Assembly (NCBI GenBank): GCA_009617715.1
Contig: VTFK01000088.1
Coordinates: forward strand, 310,001-374,000
Direction of reading: 5' to 3'
DNA from: Plectrocnemia conspersa
Taxonomy: Eukaryota; Arthropoda; Insecta; Trichoptera; Polycentropodidae
Length of the DNA stretch: 64,000 bases
Part shown: one piece after another, positions 36,935-48,846 of the stretch
Numbering within the stretch: the first letter of the stretch is position 1
How the letters are laid out: every line of letters starts with the position of its first letter
Notes under the pieces: model-generated
Databases searched by the model: none
Told to the model about the DNA's origin: nothing
The model's input: only the letters and a program-made list of their open reading frames with translations
Program-made: the position numbers and the translations under genes

Positions 36935-37345
36935 CAGTGAAGTTATATAATGCAATACATTGAAGTTATATTTTCACTAGCTTGGCCAGTTAAAATGTAT
37001 CAAACAATTGATATATATTTTCAGTGGTATATCACAATATCAGTATTACTGTGGGATGATCTGGTACATTTTGGGTTTAGCATGTGATGTGTCGTCTTAC
37101 AATTTTTTTTTGAAACAAAAGTCGCTTGTAGCGTACAGGATTTAACAAGTGGCGTTCACAACTGTCAGTTAAATATCAATCACTAGTTACGTCACTCTCT
37201 TTACATGTTTCACGCTTGTCAAATAACAGTTTAGAGCAGAAGATAACTAAGCTAACACCGATAGGATAAATGAAATTTTGACTAGTGGAAATATATATCT
37301 ATTGATTAAAATTCGGATATGATTTCATTATAATCCCAGTGTTTT
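36935..37345. repeat. Family A repeat, fragment plus copy
   Basis: 36935-37030 is a minus-strand tail fragment (CAGTGAAGTTATA, GAAGTTATATTTTCACTAGC). 37140-37345 is a plus-strand copy with ACAACTGTCAGTTAAATATC, TAGTTACGTCACTCTCTTTA, TTTGACTAGTGGAAATATAT. The 5' module differs from copies 2, 3 and 5 but agrees with copy 1, suggesting two subfamilies. Confidence 0.6.
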
Positions 37346-37349
37346 TTTC

Positions 37350-37865
37350 ATTGGTAATAACATATACACACGAAATTCGAGATTTTGACAAAAGATCGTA
37401 GTTTATCAATTGATCTTAGATTTGCAAATAATCAATTCATTCAATAAAAATTCCCCACTGATAAACAGATACAACGAAATTAGTTTATGAAAAACCAGAG
37501 AAGCGCACAAATCGCAGGTATTTTCGTCGATTTATAGATTAGTAATTTATTTTTAATTGGTATAGTTTGAGTCTATAATAGCTTTGACAATTATATTACA
37601 GTTTTAGTGGGATTTACAGTGACTTAACTATTTATCGTTTTGTATAAGTGTAAATAATGTAACTAATCTTTATTTTTTAATTAATCTACAAATCTCTCAA
37701 CCCTCAAACCACTATTAAATATTTTTTTTGAATTACAAATTTCAAGAAATGGAAAATTTAAAATATAAAAAACTGTACTTTATTCAAATAAAGTAATAAA
37801 ATAATAAATATGTTTTATATACGAGCGTTTAAGCTGAACGCAAGAAAATAATTTCAAGGATAATA
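37350..37865. other. AT-rich DNA, nothing recognised
   Basis: No feature supported. Confidence 0.45.
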
Positions 37866-37869
37866 GACT

Positions 37870-38110
37870 AGCGATATGACGCTAAAAACTCATTCGTGGC
37901 GCAACTAAAACCAAATCAAACGTTTTTTTAACTAGCACAGTATAAGTCGCTGACTATTTAATTAAAAGACCTGGGTTTGAATCCCATATAGACCTTAGTG
38001 TTTTTCAATTTTTATCGTGTCTAAGAGATCGGAATGGGTGATTATTAAATATGAATAAGTATGATCAATCATTAGGTTTGTTTAAATGTTTCTAATCTTG
38101 CGAATAAATA
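37870..38110 (+). mobile_element. tRNA-derived SINE (family 2), copy 1
   Basis: tRNA-like CAGTATAAGTCGCTGACTAT ... GGGTTTGAATCCC (B box 37973-37985) then ATATAGACCTTAGTGTTTTT. The junction CATATRGACCTTAGTGTTTT recurs on the minus strand at 44.67 kb. The body is AT-rich; its end is uncertain. Confidence 0.65.
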
Positions 38111-38114
38111 TCAT

Positions 38115-40805
38115 AATGATTAATGAACTACTTCAGCTCATAGAAAATATCTTGTATGTATTAAAAAAAATATTTGGTCTAAAATTAACTATGGTTAGTC
38201 GGAAAAAGCTGGGAATTCATAATTTGAATAATTAAATTTAATGATGATTTTTATGTATACGGGTTGAGCGTTGTCGTTTAGCATAATTGGTCCATATTTG
38301 TTTATTAAAATTAGCTGTTATTTTTTTTAATTTTTCGTTCATATGAATTTTAGGAAAATATGGAATAGCTGGTTTAAAAAAATAATAATGAACCACTATT
38401 TTAACGGTCCACCAAACAGAAACCATTATTTTGTTTTGGTACAATGATGGCTTAGGTACGTGTACTGGAACTTTATCTGCATTGTCCAGATCTTTTTCTG
38501 TTATCATACAGAATCCACTTTTCATCACAGATTCGTTTCAAAAAAGTTTTTGGTTTTCCGAAAGACACATTTTGAAAATTAATATTGCCAAAACGGATTT
38601 TTTAAATCATAATCGGCTTGTTCTTCTGATCGATCTTAAACTAACTAAAAATCTGTTTGTGTGGTACAACCTAATATATAAATTGCTATAACTAAAATCC
38701 ACCAATCGCTAATGATATCAAAGCTTATTTTCATAAAATAATAATACTTTAAAAATCAGTAGTTTCAAGAAAAACGAATGACTAAATTTAATTAAATATA
38801 GAATTCTTACACAATATAAATTAATTGAACTGAGCTTTTAAAGTTTTTATTTCTTACATCATATATAACAAATTTAGCTTAAGTTTAAGCCAATTTTATT
38901 GTATGGTCTTAAAAAAATATTAATAGCAATATCAAGGAATTAAAATCAATGCTAATTCAAAACATTAGCAGCCTTTCATTTTTTGTTAAAAGTAATTGTA
39001 TATTTAACAAATAGTTTGTTCTTCTTAATTTTAATTTATATAGCAGGCAAATCTGCTATTAAACATGATAATCTAATGTAAAAAAATCACGAGACTTTGA
39101 GCGTATTCAAAAATATTTTCCTAAAGTTGAGGAAAGCAAATAATATAAACCAACATTGGTTTAATTTACCTCACAAATATGTCTATGTATAAAATAAAAA
39201 TTGTAATGCGTCCCTCTTTGCATTGTGGCATGTAAATAAGTGACAAGTCCAAGCCATTATTACATCTCATCTATTATCTGAAGCTAGGCAATTTGTTTTT
39301 GTCATTTAGTTTAAATTTATGTGGTAGTTATTCGATATAAGAGTAACAATGTTAAGAAGAAATGTAGTACTAGATGAAGATAAGTAAGCGACAAATAAAT
39401 TGAAACGATTTATATGTCTATGGTCATTTCACCACAATTAAAATATTAATTACATATGGATCTGAACTACATATTTTTATAGCACAAACAAACAATGATA
39501 TCTCATTTGGATGTTCTCGTTCAGGTCAGTTGAAATACATACTACACAATAAGACTAACTGTTCGAATGATAAAAAATAAATTACTACACGAATATTAGA
39601 TTGCCAACTTAAATGAGAAATGGGTTCATTGTGATCCTTTTAAATTAGAAATTGCGAATGTTATATTTGAAGAAATAACACCGACCAAAGTTGCATGTAT
39701 TACCTATGTATAATCGATTTTCATCAGACTTTACATCAGACACCCGCATCTATAAATTATTTTACAAAAATTCATTGACCGTAAAATTTTGTAAAAACGT
39801 GTGATATAGTAACACACTCAATTTATGCAAATAATATGATCACGTAACATTTGCTCCACGCAATTGTCCCAGTTTCAATATTATTTGATTTTGACACAAT
39901 TCCGCTATATAAATGCTAATAACTTTAAAAAAAAAAGCATAATTACAATACACATATCGCGCTATTATATAACAGTACACTATTGCTACAAAAGTGTTTT
40001 TTTAATTAATCCAAATTCATTTATAGCGTAGCGTTTAATAAACTGAAATTTCACGCATACGCATTATATAATTTAATTAATTAAATTATTTAAAAGCTCA
40101 CACTTTCTACTAATTTATGTTGTGTATTTATCATCTCTGTGGATTAGTTACATTTTTGCATAATTTAACCTTCGAACGGTATACATCGCACAGGCAAACA
40201 CGATTACAATAATCCGTTTTATCATTATATCGATTGTGTTCTTACTTTTCGCACCGTTGATAATATTTATTTATATTAAAAACAGACTATTATTATAATT
40301 AAAAAAAAATACCTGTATATATTAAGACTTTAATAATAATCTGATAACAGTCGTGTATTCTGACGGACGTGTCAAAATATGTGTCTAAAATTAAGTAAAA
40401 TATTAATGATTTGAAAATCACAAACGAATATATATATGTACATTATCGAAATGTAATCAATATACGGAATCTGACAGGTTTTCACCCAAATTTGATAGTG
40501 TCATTTTTCGGCAAATTCTGTACAAAAAAAAATATAAAAAAAAAACTATGTTCTGCTTCGACCGAAAATAGCATTTTCCTTACATACAATGCCTTTGTGT
40601 GGTATTCTAAGAACGGAGGATGCAAAATATATGTGCAATTTCAACGATAAGGATCCTCATTTACATTATGTATATTGATACACATATAAGCTATGTAGCT
40701 ATATTTTGGAAAATTATATTATAAGTCCGATATATTATATGGAGCTGTTAACTGAAGATTACGGATAATTAGGTAACGCAACTAATAAAATTTTGAAAAT
40801 GAGCG
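38115..40805. other. AT-rich DNA, nothing recognised
   Basis: Overlapping 96- and 86-codon frames on opposite strands at 38238-38691 and a 79-codon frame at 40411-40650 lack motifs and splice context. Confidence 0.4.
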
Positions 40806-40866
40806 AGAACTAAATCGAAGTTGGCCAAGGTTGGCCACGGAGAATATAGTGGGTTACTTCGGTCGA

Positions 40867-41125
40867 GTTCAGTTCTGCCCGCTCTAGAATCTCTCGGAAG
40901 TTGTCCGAGGTAACCGAGAACGGGAGGTAAAGTGGGGGTAATTCAGTCGACTTGGCGAGCTTCGAGCGCTTTCGAACATTGTCGGCAAACGGACCAAAGT
41001 CAAAGAAACTGAAGTCGGAGCTGCTCTTTCGAGCGCGAGCGATGAGATACTTCCCCTTTCGCAAAAGCCGGCAAAGATTTTGCGTAAATTGAATATTTAG
41101 TTTTCACTTATATTGTATTGGTGAG
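40867..41125 (+). promoter_or_regulatory. GC-rich block with possible promoter and exon
   Basis: Plus-strand initiator GAGTTCAGTTCTG near 40869, an AGTTG block at about +29 fitting a downstream element, and a donor TTG|GTGAGT near 41125. The 84-codon minus-strand frame (40810-41064) is an alternative reading of the same GC-rich DNA. Parts of 40895-40920 are an inverted match to 41370-41395 (CAACTTCC-AGAGA). Related to the R160 unit downstream? Undecided. Confidence 0.3.
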
Positions 41126-41244
41126 TGCCCACACAAACTTTTATAATTATCAGTAGCGTAATTTTAATAATATGACAATTAAAAAAATTGCGATTATTTA
41201 TTGTTATATATTTTTTTCGATAAACAATTAAAAAAATATGCTAG

Positions 41245-41566
41245 TTGTACGTGACAGCAGCCGCCGTGCGGACGTCATTCACACCCGCCGTCCGGGCGGC
41301 ATATAAAATTTGTGACAGTGTGGCTGCTACTCGGAAGTCGGCGACCTCAGCCGACTTTAGTTTAACTTCGATTCAGACAACTTCCAGAGAGTGTAGTGCA
41401 AGCATTACGGTATTATGAGATAAACTTTTTCACAAATTTGGTCAAAGATCGCGAGGACATCATATGATTTGGTCGCGACGACTGCGCTCTAAATTTTATA
41501 TATGTAACTGTATTTCTGTTACTATAAATAAATATTAGCAAAACATAAACTAGGTGAGTGAAAGGT
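41245..41566 (+). mobile_element. LTR-like unit containing 160-bp repeat (R160), copy 2
   Basis: 41405-41566 is nearly identical to 18762-18924. Immediately upstream lie a GC-rich stretch and a TATA box (GCATATAAAATT near 41300), and the shared part holds an ATAAATAAA poly(A)-like motif. A terminal repeat of a retroelement has just this order (promoter, transcript start, poly(A) signal); possible ends AGTTGTACG ... ATAAACT are suggestive. But no clear target duplication, partner repeat, primer site or pol gene is visible, so it may instead be a solo or degraded unit, or a gene promoter. Confidence 0.4.
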
Positions 41567-41569
41567 TTT

Positions 41570-44500
41570 GTGTAATTATATAAAAAATAATTTAGCAATT
41601 ATTTTTTCCTAGTTAATATGAAGATTTTAAACCGATATAAATATATGGGATACCCTATAAATTTTGTGTAAAAAAGCGTCAATTAAACAGTCTGTTAATG
41701 GATTAACTATTGAGAAAAATCACCATTTAAATAAAACACGAAAAAAGAAGAAAATCACCAGACTTATGACGTTTATGTTTATTAATTGTTATGCTCAAGA
41801 GCAAAACTTTGTTCTCGTTCATTTCGTACGAATAATACTAATTTATAAAAATACACAAGTGCTAGAGCACATGGGCGATTATTAGGTGGCAAGGATTGAC
41901 CATACGGTTAATTAGCCAAAATAAAACCGTTCACCATTCGTCAAAGTTTTCGAAATAACGAAACACCCACGAATTATGTATTTCAAAAAGCGCCAACATC
42001 AGCAACAGGATTCTTACGTATTCGACACTGGCGTTTAACAAACAAAACTTATACCTTTTATAAGCATGATTATTCTTCACTAATCCTCATATATAAATAA
42101 AAACATAGAAATAATGATATGTTTATGTATTTCTAAAAAAATACGCATCATTATAAAATGTATATATAGAAGTGTTTTTAAACTAGCATTTTATAAATAA
42201 GTTTTCCTCTTACTCATCATTGTGCGTACCTCTAGTACTCTAACACGCAATATATATACATATATTTTTTGTGAATGATATTGTTATTATATTATAAAAT
42301 AACATTGTATTTACATTTCATAAATTTTCATTGATTTATAAAAAAACGTGGCAGTTTATATATTCAAATACAATATGATTAGTGAAAAAAACGCAATTTC
42401 CTTTCACAGTTATTTATGCAATGTACAGATTTTTTTAGTACAGATAAAAATTAAAATAGTGTAAGTATTCACAACAACATAAAAATGGCATTGCTCTTTA
42501 TATTTATTTATTTTTACTAATAAAAATCTTCATTGTGACGTCTAGAATCAGTATCAAACATTTTTTATGGGTTCTTTACTTTATATACAAAATGTAGAGC
42601 AAACGATATGTAATACTATTTTTTAAGAATCAGATCAAATTGTACTGGTGTGTCCAAGAAAAGGTAATATTACAGTTAATAAATCAGCAATAAGAAAAAA
42701 CATTCAGAGCAGTACTTTTTTACGTTATTTAGTTAAATTGTTACTGTTTATTTAATGTTTCGTTCAATAAAATATATTTCCCATTACATGGATAGCATGT
42801 CTAAAATTAAAATAATTATTTTAAAATACAATTCAATGCCTTTTCATTAAATATATAATACACATGACGTAATATTAATTTAAGAAAATAATGAAAAAGC
42901 TAAATATTTAAAGAACGTACATTTTTTTTGCATTATATTAAAAACTAAGCAAATGACACCTGATATTGATTTAAGACATTACCATATTTTTTTTTTGTTA
43001 TTTATCCGATGTTCATTATTTGTAAAAATAGTAGGTCGCAAATACAAAATAATCATAATATGCATATGTATGTATGCATGTACGACTTTTGCATTAAAAC
43101 TCTCAAATTAAAATCTTATGGCACCAAGATTGCCTATGAGGAGCTGGAAAAAATATGTTGGATGGATCTATTTTAGGTGGGTACCATAATTGATTTTTTA
43201 ATTTAATGGTAATTATTATTTGTATTATATAATAACCATCATGATGCGTTGGGGAAGCATGTCATGACGGTCAAATTTGTAATAAAAAATAAAAATCATA
43301 GAAAGGCTTGATGCGCAGGCATATTTGCTTGCTTTTGAATAAACACATCACGTATTACTAGTTAATGGATATGTGCCACACAACCAGTAGCAGTGAAGTC
43401 AGTAATGCTAGTTGTTTGAATTGTTTCGAGTTAAGAAGAATTTTCAACATAGTCGAATTTATATGTTAATTTAACAAAACATAACAATAGTGACGATCGT
43501 TTTATGGTTAAGTGTCTGACTCAATATAATTTTTTTTCGTAATAAAGCAAAAAAATATGTTTCAAACATTATACAGAATACATCATAAAAATATAACGAC
43601 TAACGACTTTTTTGTATCATTATATACTTTTTATAATGTTTTTTGTACAGTGAAATTTTAAATTATACACAAAAAAAACTATCAGCAAATATATTTTTTT
43701 GTATATGAATAACAGGCGTTATAACAATGTAAACACAATCAACAACTACTAACCAGAGTAAAGTTCTCAATCGAACAGTCGATTATACATTTTTTCGCCC
43801 GATTTTAAACTATATGAATATTCGAATAATTGGTCGAATATTCGTAAATTTGTTTATATTAACTCGAATGAAATTGAAAAAATTTAAGACTGAAACAATT
43901 TGTATAATTGGACAACAGGGATAGTCATTTTTTTCGTTTCGAAATGCGAGACAAAAAATACTTTTACGTCTACGAAAAACATTTGTGAATAGAATGTTGA
44001 TCAGCCTTGTCTACTATGACCGAAATTCGCAGAATTCGTGCGTTGAACGAAACGAAATGTTGGAAAGGCCTACCCTTTGTTATTGTTCAGCGCTTATCTC
44101 AAAAACAGGTGTGCGTCAAAATTTATTGTAATGTTCGTGTGACGTTTTTGTATTTGTATTCAATAATTTAATTTATATGCAAATTCGCACAAAACAAACG
44201 CCGATACGGATTCGATATTTATGTGTATCAAATTTGCTACATATATTATTAGCTATTGTATATACAATAAATTCGATAAAATGATATATTTAAAATGTTC
44301 CATCAAATTTTCTGAATTAATTTAATCGCAGTTGATTTTAATTCTAGTGATTTAAAAAAGCTGAAATGACGTTTCTAATCAATAATAATAAATTAAGTAT
44401 TTTTCTTTTTCACGGCATTGTGTTAGGTATTTTTTATGAAAGTAATTGATGATTAATTAAAATAATTTTATTTACTAATAATTACAGGCAATTAATTGAT

Positions 44501-44590
44501 TTTTTGGACTAATAAATTAAATAAATTAATATTGGTAAACACAAGAGAAAAAAATTACAAAAATTTTATCTACAAATAAGAACCCTACAC
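41570..44590. other. AT-rich DNA, nothing recognised
   Basis: Only short AT-driven frames and homopolymer tracts. Confidence 0.45.
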
Positions 44591-44730
44591 CAGATTGAAA
44601 CTGAAGTCTGTAAATCAGTGGCATCTATTTTAATATTTATTAACTATCACTATTAATAGAAATTGGAAAACACTAAGGTCCATATGGAATTCGAACAAGG
44701 TAATAGTCAGACTTTTGCTGGTATATTTTA
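44590..44730 (-). mobile_element. tRNA-derived SINE (family 2), copy 2
   Basis: Minus strand: AAGTCTGACTATTACCTTG, B-box-like GTTCGAATTCC (about 44686-44697), CATATGGACCTTAGTGTTTT. The tail beyond the junction differs from the 37.9 kb copy after about 20 bp. Confidence 0.55.
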
Positions 44731-44739
44731 AAATTTATT

Positions 44740-45070
44740 ATAAGATACGATAATAACTACGTAGGTGACGGGTAAAAAAATAAAGGATGGGTCAGCACAA
44801 ATTTGAACCAATGCGCATTTATTTCGTTAACAATACAAAATACCTTCTCTAATACATGCGACCCCATAAAATATCGATATATTCATAGTAAACGAATGAA
44901 AACTAGGTTTAACCTTCACTGGTATCATTGTTAAGCAAAATAAAATTGAAGAAAAAACACGAAAAAACGTGACAATCCTTCTATTGTATGTATCATTAAG
45001 GCAGATATAATAATGAAAAATACGTACCGTATAAAAAAGTACAGTTAAGCGAGCATCGGAAAATTTAGTC
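44740..45070. other. AT-rich DNA upstream of the 45-kb gene model
   Basis: No recognisable core promoter. A slightly GC-richer patch just before 45078 (GCGAGCATCGG). Confidence 0.3.
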
Positions 45071-45077
45071 GCGTGTC

Positions 45078-45267
45078 ATGTGTGTATGTATATTATATAC
45101 GCGAATACAGTATCACATAAGACAGTTCAAGGGCTTTGCGCTGATTTTCTTCAAAGGTTCATCGACACTGTCGATTGTGAAAATCGATATGAAACACCAA
45201 AACTCACCATTACTATGTGAATTTTCTTGTCGCATAACTTTTCATGAGTCATTCATTAAAACCCAAG
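45078..45267 (+). CDS. Gene model 1, exon 1 candidate
   Basis: An open frame from ATG at 45078 runs 63 codons plus one base to a donor CCCAAG|GTAACG at 45267/45268 (phase 1). The reading includes FKGFALIFFKGSSTL and SCRITFHESFIKTQ. Its phase matches exon 2 at 46339, which begins with the last two bases of a codon; the joined codon is GTA (Val). Together they would encode about 124 residues. The first 15 codons are low quality, so the real exon may instead start at an acceptor near 45109 (GCGAATACAG). A different frame (KTVQGLCADFLQRFIDTVDC) is also open here. No protein family recognised. Confidence 0.3.
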
Positions 45268-46338
45268 GTAACGTTAAAATGTCGTAAACGGCAAACGTTA
45301 ACGGACGAGTGTCTGTTATTTTATTACATCATATTATGCATTTCGATGCGTTCGCATTGTCGCCGAAGCACTACTGTCGTGTAAAAATTTATTGCACTTG
45401 CGTAAAAACATGTACATTGCGATTCGGTTTACAGTAGCGTTGTACGCTGACAATACAATGACTTGTGAATATGCATTATCCTTATAAAATGTGTGCCGAT
45501 CGACATCGGTGACCCAGTTCAACAATCGGCGAGTTAATTTGAACCGATTCGAGTGTAAAAAAATGTATCATTCTCTAGGTGTAGAACCGTTAAAGTTACA
45601 GGCGATAAAAAAGAGTGCGTAACAACACAATATAAACTATAGTTCATATTTAAACGAATTGTATAGGATAATGCAATGAGCTCAAAATAGGTCTTGACTT
45701 TAATGTCGGCCATCACCTTCTAGGGTGTTTTAAAATATATCATTAATCAAAAACTAATATGATCTAAAAAAACAGTACGGCACAACTGCAATGCTTATAT
45801 TCTTAAAAATATATTATACCTTCAGAAGTTAACCTCTGATAAATCAGGGAAGTTGCGAACGTTAGTGAATTGACAGTAATTACATTTAATTGATTTATTT
45901 TGCTTCTTTGATACAGAAATTATACCACCGTTACTATGCGGAATAAATGTGACATTAGCGTTATTTTTTCAATGCATTTGCTTATGGGTACAGTATATAA
46001 AAAAATATATTTGTAATAATATTTTAAACTTTTTTAAGAATGTGTTACGTCTGCCTTAGCTCCTTGAACAACTCAAAATACAAATTTAAATACACTAGTG
46101 GCGGTGCGTTCGTATAAGCTGTTTGTTCTATATAATTTTCCGAATTAATAACTATTAAACTAATAAGCGCAAGATTACGAGCGCAATGCGCATGAATATG
46201 AGCGCGTAAATCGCAACAATCGCCATTTAATCATGCCATTTATTTACATTCATTTACTCACAAATTAACAAGCTCATTATAAATAAAATTCTTTAAAATT
46301 TTTTAATTATACTAATAAATACTTTTAAAAAATTACAG

Positions 46339-46523
46339 TAGCGCACACCATCACACAAACTATCGCCGAACGCAACCCTGTGTTTAGCAAGATCGTTAAG
46401 AAGCTGGATGACTCAAGTAAAGGGGCGTTTTCGAGCGCTGATTTCGTTGCCGTAACGGAAAAGAAAAAGGGACGCAATCGCAATTCTCTCAACAGCTCGC
46501 AACTGGAAATCGCTGAACTGTAA
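46339..46523 (+). CDS. Gene model 1, terminal coding exon
   Basis: The best-supported coding piece in the window. A near-consensus branch site TACTAAT (46310-46316) lies 22 nt before the acceptor AATTACAG at 46338. Sixty codons follow to TAA (46521-46523), with GC near 50% against an AT-rich background and G/C favoured at third positions. The peptide is charged and soluble: AERNPVFSKIVKKLDDSSKG, then a basic run TEKKKGRNRN, ending SSQLEIAEL. No membrane segment or known domain. AATAAA follows at 46654-46659. It could be a host gene's C-terminus or that of a mobile element. Confidence 0.5.
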
Positions 46524-46659
46524 CTTCAAATAACTTCAAACTACTACATTTAGGGTGTAAAAATAGTAGTTCAAACTACTATTTTACACCCTACATCGAG
46601 AATGCAATGAATATTATCTGCGAAATAACGCATCATACAAAACGCGATTCCCCAATAAA
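46524..46659 (+). promoter_or_regulatory. 3'UTR with stem-loop and poly(A) signal
   Basis: Between stop and AATAAA (46654-46659) lies a hairpin at 46551-46593: TAGGGTGTAAAAATAGTAG, loop TTCAAA, then CTACTATTTTACACCCTA. Arms of 18-19 nt pair with only one bulged A. Preceding TAACTTCAAA is itself a tandem pair. In the RNA this would be a stable element near the cleavage site; role unknown (stability, localisation or small-RNA precursor are possibilities). Confidence 0.5.
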
Positions 46660-46664
46660 TGTTT

Positions 46665-47385
46665 AAAGTCACATAACAAAGCAGAGCATCCTCGACGCCT
46701 TATCGCAAACTTTGGCGATGTGTATACAAACTAACTTCACTCTCAAATCCTCGGTATTTTTAGTTAAAGCATCTTAACTAGAAGGAAAGTACGCCGAGCA
46801 GATATTGAAAATACAAAAGGTTGTCAATCGACCACCTCCGCAGTGACTCCATGTCTTTTTTTTATAAAGATAACGAATCTGCACTTGTGCGAATACTCTA
46901 AAATACTTTCAGGTCATCCGCATGTGTCATTGATAACGGGAAGAAAGAGTCGAGGACCCAAAATGGATCCCTGCAGTACTCAAGTTCGAAAATAACGAAT
47001 ACTACGAGGTTTCTAAATATGTATTATAATACATATATTTGTGAAAAATTAAATTCCGAATTAGCCCTATATTTTTTTATGTTTATTGAAAGTAATGTCA
47101 TACTATTTTTTTAAAACGGTCAAAAACTGCGTCCGAAGTTACAACTATATCCTTGTTGATGAACACTTAATTTTTAATAACGCCCTAAACTGTTTCGCCT
47201 TTTACCCACGAAATCGCGAGCGATCAACCTTGCTCCAGCAATCAGGAGCAAGAATTACGCTATTAAACGATTAATTGAAGGCTATATATTTCACATATCA
47301 GCAATATTACTTATGAGTATATTGACAATAAGCTGCTAAACCCTTCAATTATATAAAATACATTTAAAATTAAAAAAATCATACA
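46665..47385. other. Unassigned DNA
   Basis: Short frames only; a hairpin CTTGCTCC ... GGAGCAAG near 47229-47251. Confidence 0.35.
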
Positions 47386-47388
47386 CAC

Positions 47389-47481
47389 CTTTGAACACTT
47401 CGAGGAGGAATAAACAGCGCAATATAAGTACACTTGTAAGCTTTTCTAAAGATTCTGCCCAACAACAATTAACAGCTCTGC
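47389..47481 (-). CDS. Internal exon candidate, 93 nt
   Basis: Minus strand: a very strong acceptor (ten Ts then CTTTATTTCAG) opens at 47481, and a donor TCAAAG|GTGTGT closes at 47389. Of three frames only one is open: two bases, thirty codons, one base (phase 1 at both ends), reading RAVNCCWAESLEKLTSVLIL then RCLFLLEVFK. The hydrophobic second half could be a membrane segment. Symmetric phase would allow it to be skipped without frame change. No family recognised; partner exons not located. Confidence 0.4.
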
Positions 47482-47484
47482 CTG

Positions 47485-47970
47485 AAATAAAGAAAAAAAA
47501 AACATTAATATAAAATGACAAAACTAACAACTCAAAAAATGCATAAAACGTCAAATGTAATATAAACACATAAAAAAGAATAGATACATATGTATGACTC
47601 ATTCAGGAAAAACTTATTTATTTAATATAATTAATACGAGAATTAGACGTTGATTTAAAAGGACTCTAAGTAATTAGTGTTACATTGATGTTGAGTTCTT
47701 ATAATCTTGTCATTTGAGCGACTTTGTAGAATAAACAATTAGCATGAACTATAAGTCAAGCGGAAACGCAATCTACTAGATTAATATAAGCTGCAACAAT
47801 ATTAGATATGAGACTTAATTAAAATGATTATAAATGAATCAAAGATATACAAAAGTATTGATTAAACACTTTTTGTATATCTTTAAATGATGTTATAGAA
47901 TTTAATAATGATTTTCAAGATTACTAATAATAATATTTATTAATGTTGTTTTTTATTACAATGCAAAAAC
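47485..47970. other. AT-rich DNA, probably intronic
   Basis: Nothing recognised except the pyrimidine tract belonging to the exon at 47389-47481. Confidence 0.35.
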
Positions 47971-47976
47971 AATTAT

Positions 47977-48090
47977 CACTTCTCAAACTGCGATGGCGAC
48001 GTCACGATTTTATTGATTTTGACGTGGATTTTTGACTTCTGAGAAGGGATAATTTTTTTGCGCACTCCTATTGAACAAAATTCGGTTTAG
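47977..48090 (-). repeat. Foldback MITE (family C), copy
   Basis: Minus strand: AAACCGAATTTTGTTCAATA, GGAGTGCGCAAAAAAATTAT, GAAGTCAAAAATCCACGTC, AAAATCAATAAAATCGTGAC. Matches 56223-56332 over its length. The CTTCTCA...TGAGAAG pair inside makes a further palindrome. Confidence 0.65.
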
Positions 48091-48099
48091 ATGTATTTT

Positions 48100-48405
48100 A
48101 TTCGATTCTCACTCGTAATATTGTTATAAAAAGTATTAATATAAACGCTTGATAATCGAGCGTTTTCACCGCGATTGCACAAATGTATTGCTTTTGACCT
48201 AGACTGAAAAGTCACTATATGGCAACACTGAGCAGCAAAGAAAATACGACTAATTTATCAGGTAAATATTATGAGTAGACATTTTTAATGCCTAATTAAA
48301 ATATTTCGCATAAAATATGACTTCAGAAAATATGTCGCAACGGTGGCTAATTTTTATATTTATTTGTAGCATAAAAAGGGTTAACTCGTAATTATTATTA
48401 TTTAT
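48100..48405. other. AT-rich DNA downstream of gene model 2
   Basis: No feature supported. Confidence 0.35.
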
Positions 48406-48769
48406 TCGAGAAATTACATTACGATGTTAAAAAATATATAAAATACCGTTTTTGTCATGAGGCCCGGAATCATTGTTTACTCAGAGATTAGATTATATTA
48501 CATATATCGCGAGTTACTATGATAGGCGTGATTGTTTTCTCTGGTGGTGGAGAAGCTGGCGGAGAGATGATGTCAGAGGTATTGTGAAGGTGAGACAGCG
48601 ACGGTGTAGTGGAGGTTGGTTCTTCTGCTGCAGTCGTGTCTGGTGATTGCACTCCAGGACCATATGGTATTCGACTACGGGCCGTATCATAGCGTATCTC
48701 CTGTCGGGTCATGTCTCTCTGCTCTCCTCGTTGGAAACCAGCCTTAAGTATTAAAGGTTGCAAAGCTCG
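48406..48769 (-). CDS. Gene model 2, terminal exon and 3' end
   Basis: Minus strand. The acceptor GATTGTGTTTTATCAG opens at 48769; 93 codons run to TAA at 48488 and AATAAA lies at 48406-48401, about 80 nt on. GC is about 50% against the AT-rich flanks. The peptide has a polar start (FQRGEQRDMTRQEIRYDTAR), then a Ser/Thr/Pro-rich low-complexity tail containing SDIISPPASPPPEKT. A CTGAC branch-like site precedes the acceptor. The DIISPPAxPPP block recurs at 11.5 kb, so this is either a repeated host gene or part of a mobile element. No domain recognised. Confidence 0.45.
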
Positions 48770-48846
48770 CTGATAAAACACAATCGGTCAGGCAATTATT
48801 GCACTCGTTTCATAGAACAAATAAATATATATACATACGCCTTTAC

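Noticed and set aside
37935..38010. Possible tRNA gene
   Set aside because: B box present but no cloverleaf or acceptor stem pairing; junction shared with 44.7 kb shows it is a SINE head.
48833..48840. GTATGT donor for gene model 2
   Set aside because: Better donor consensus than GTAAAG but joins out of frame and stops after six codons.
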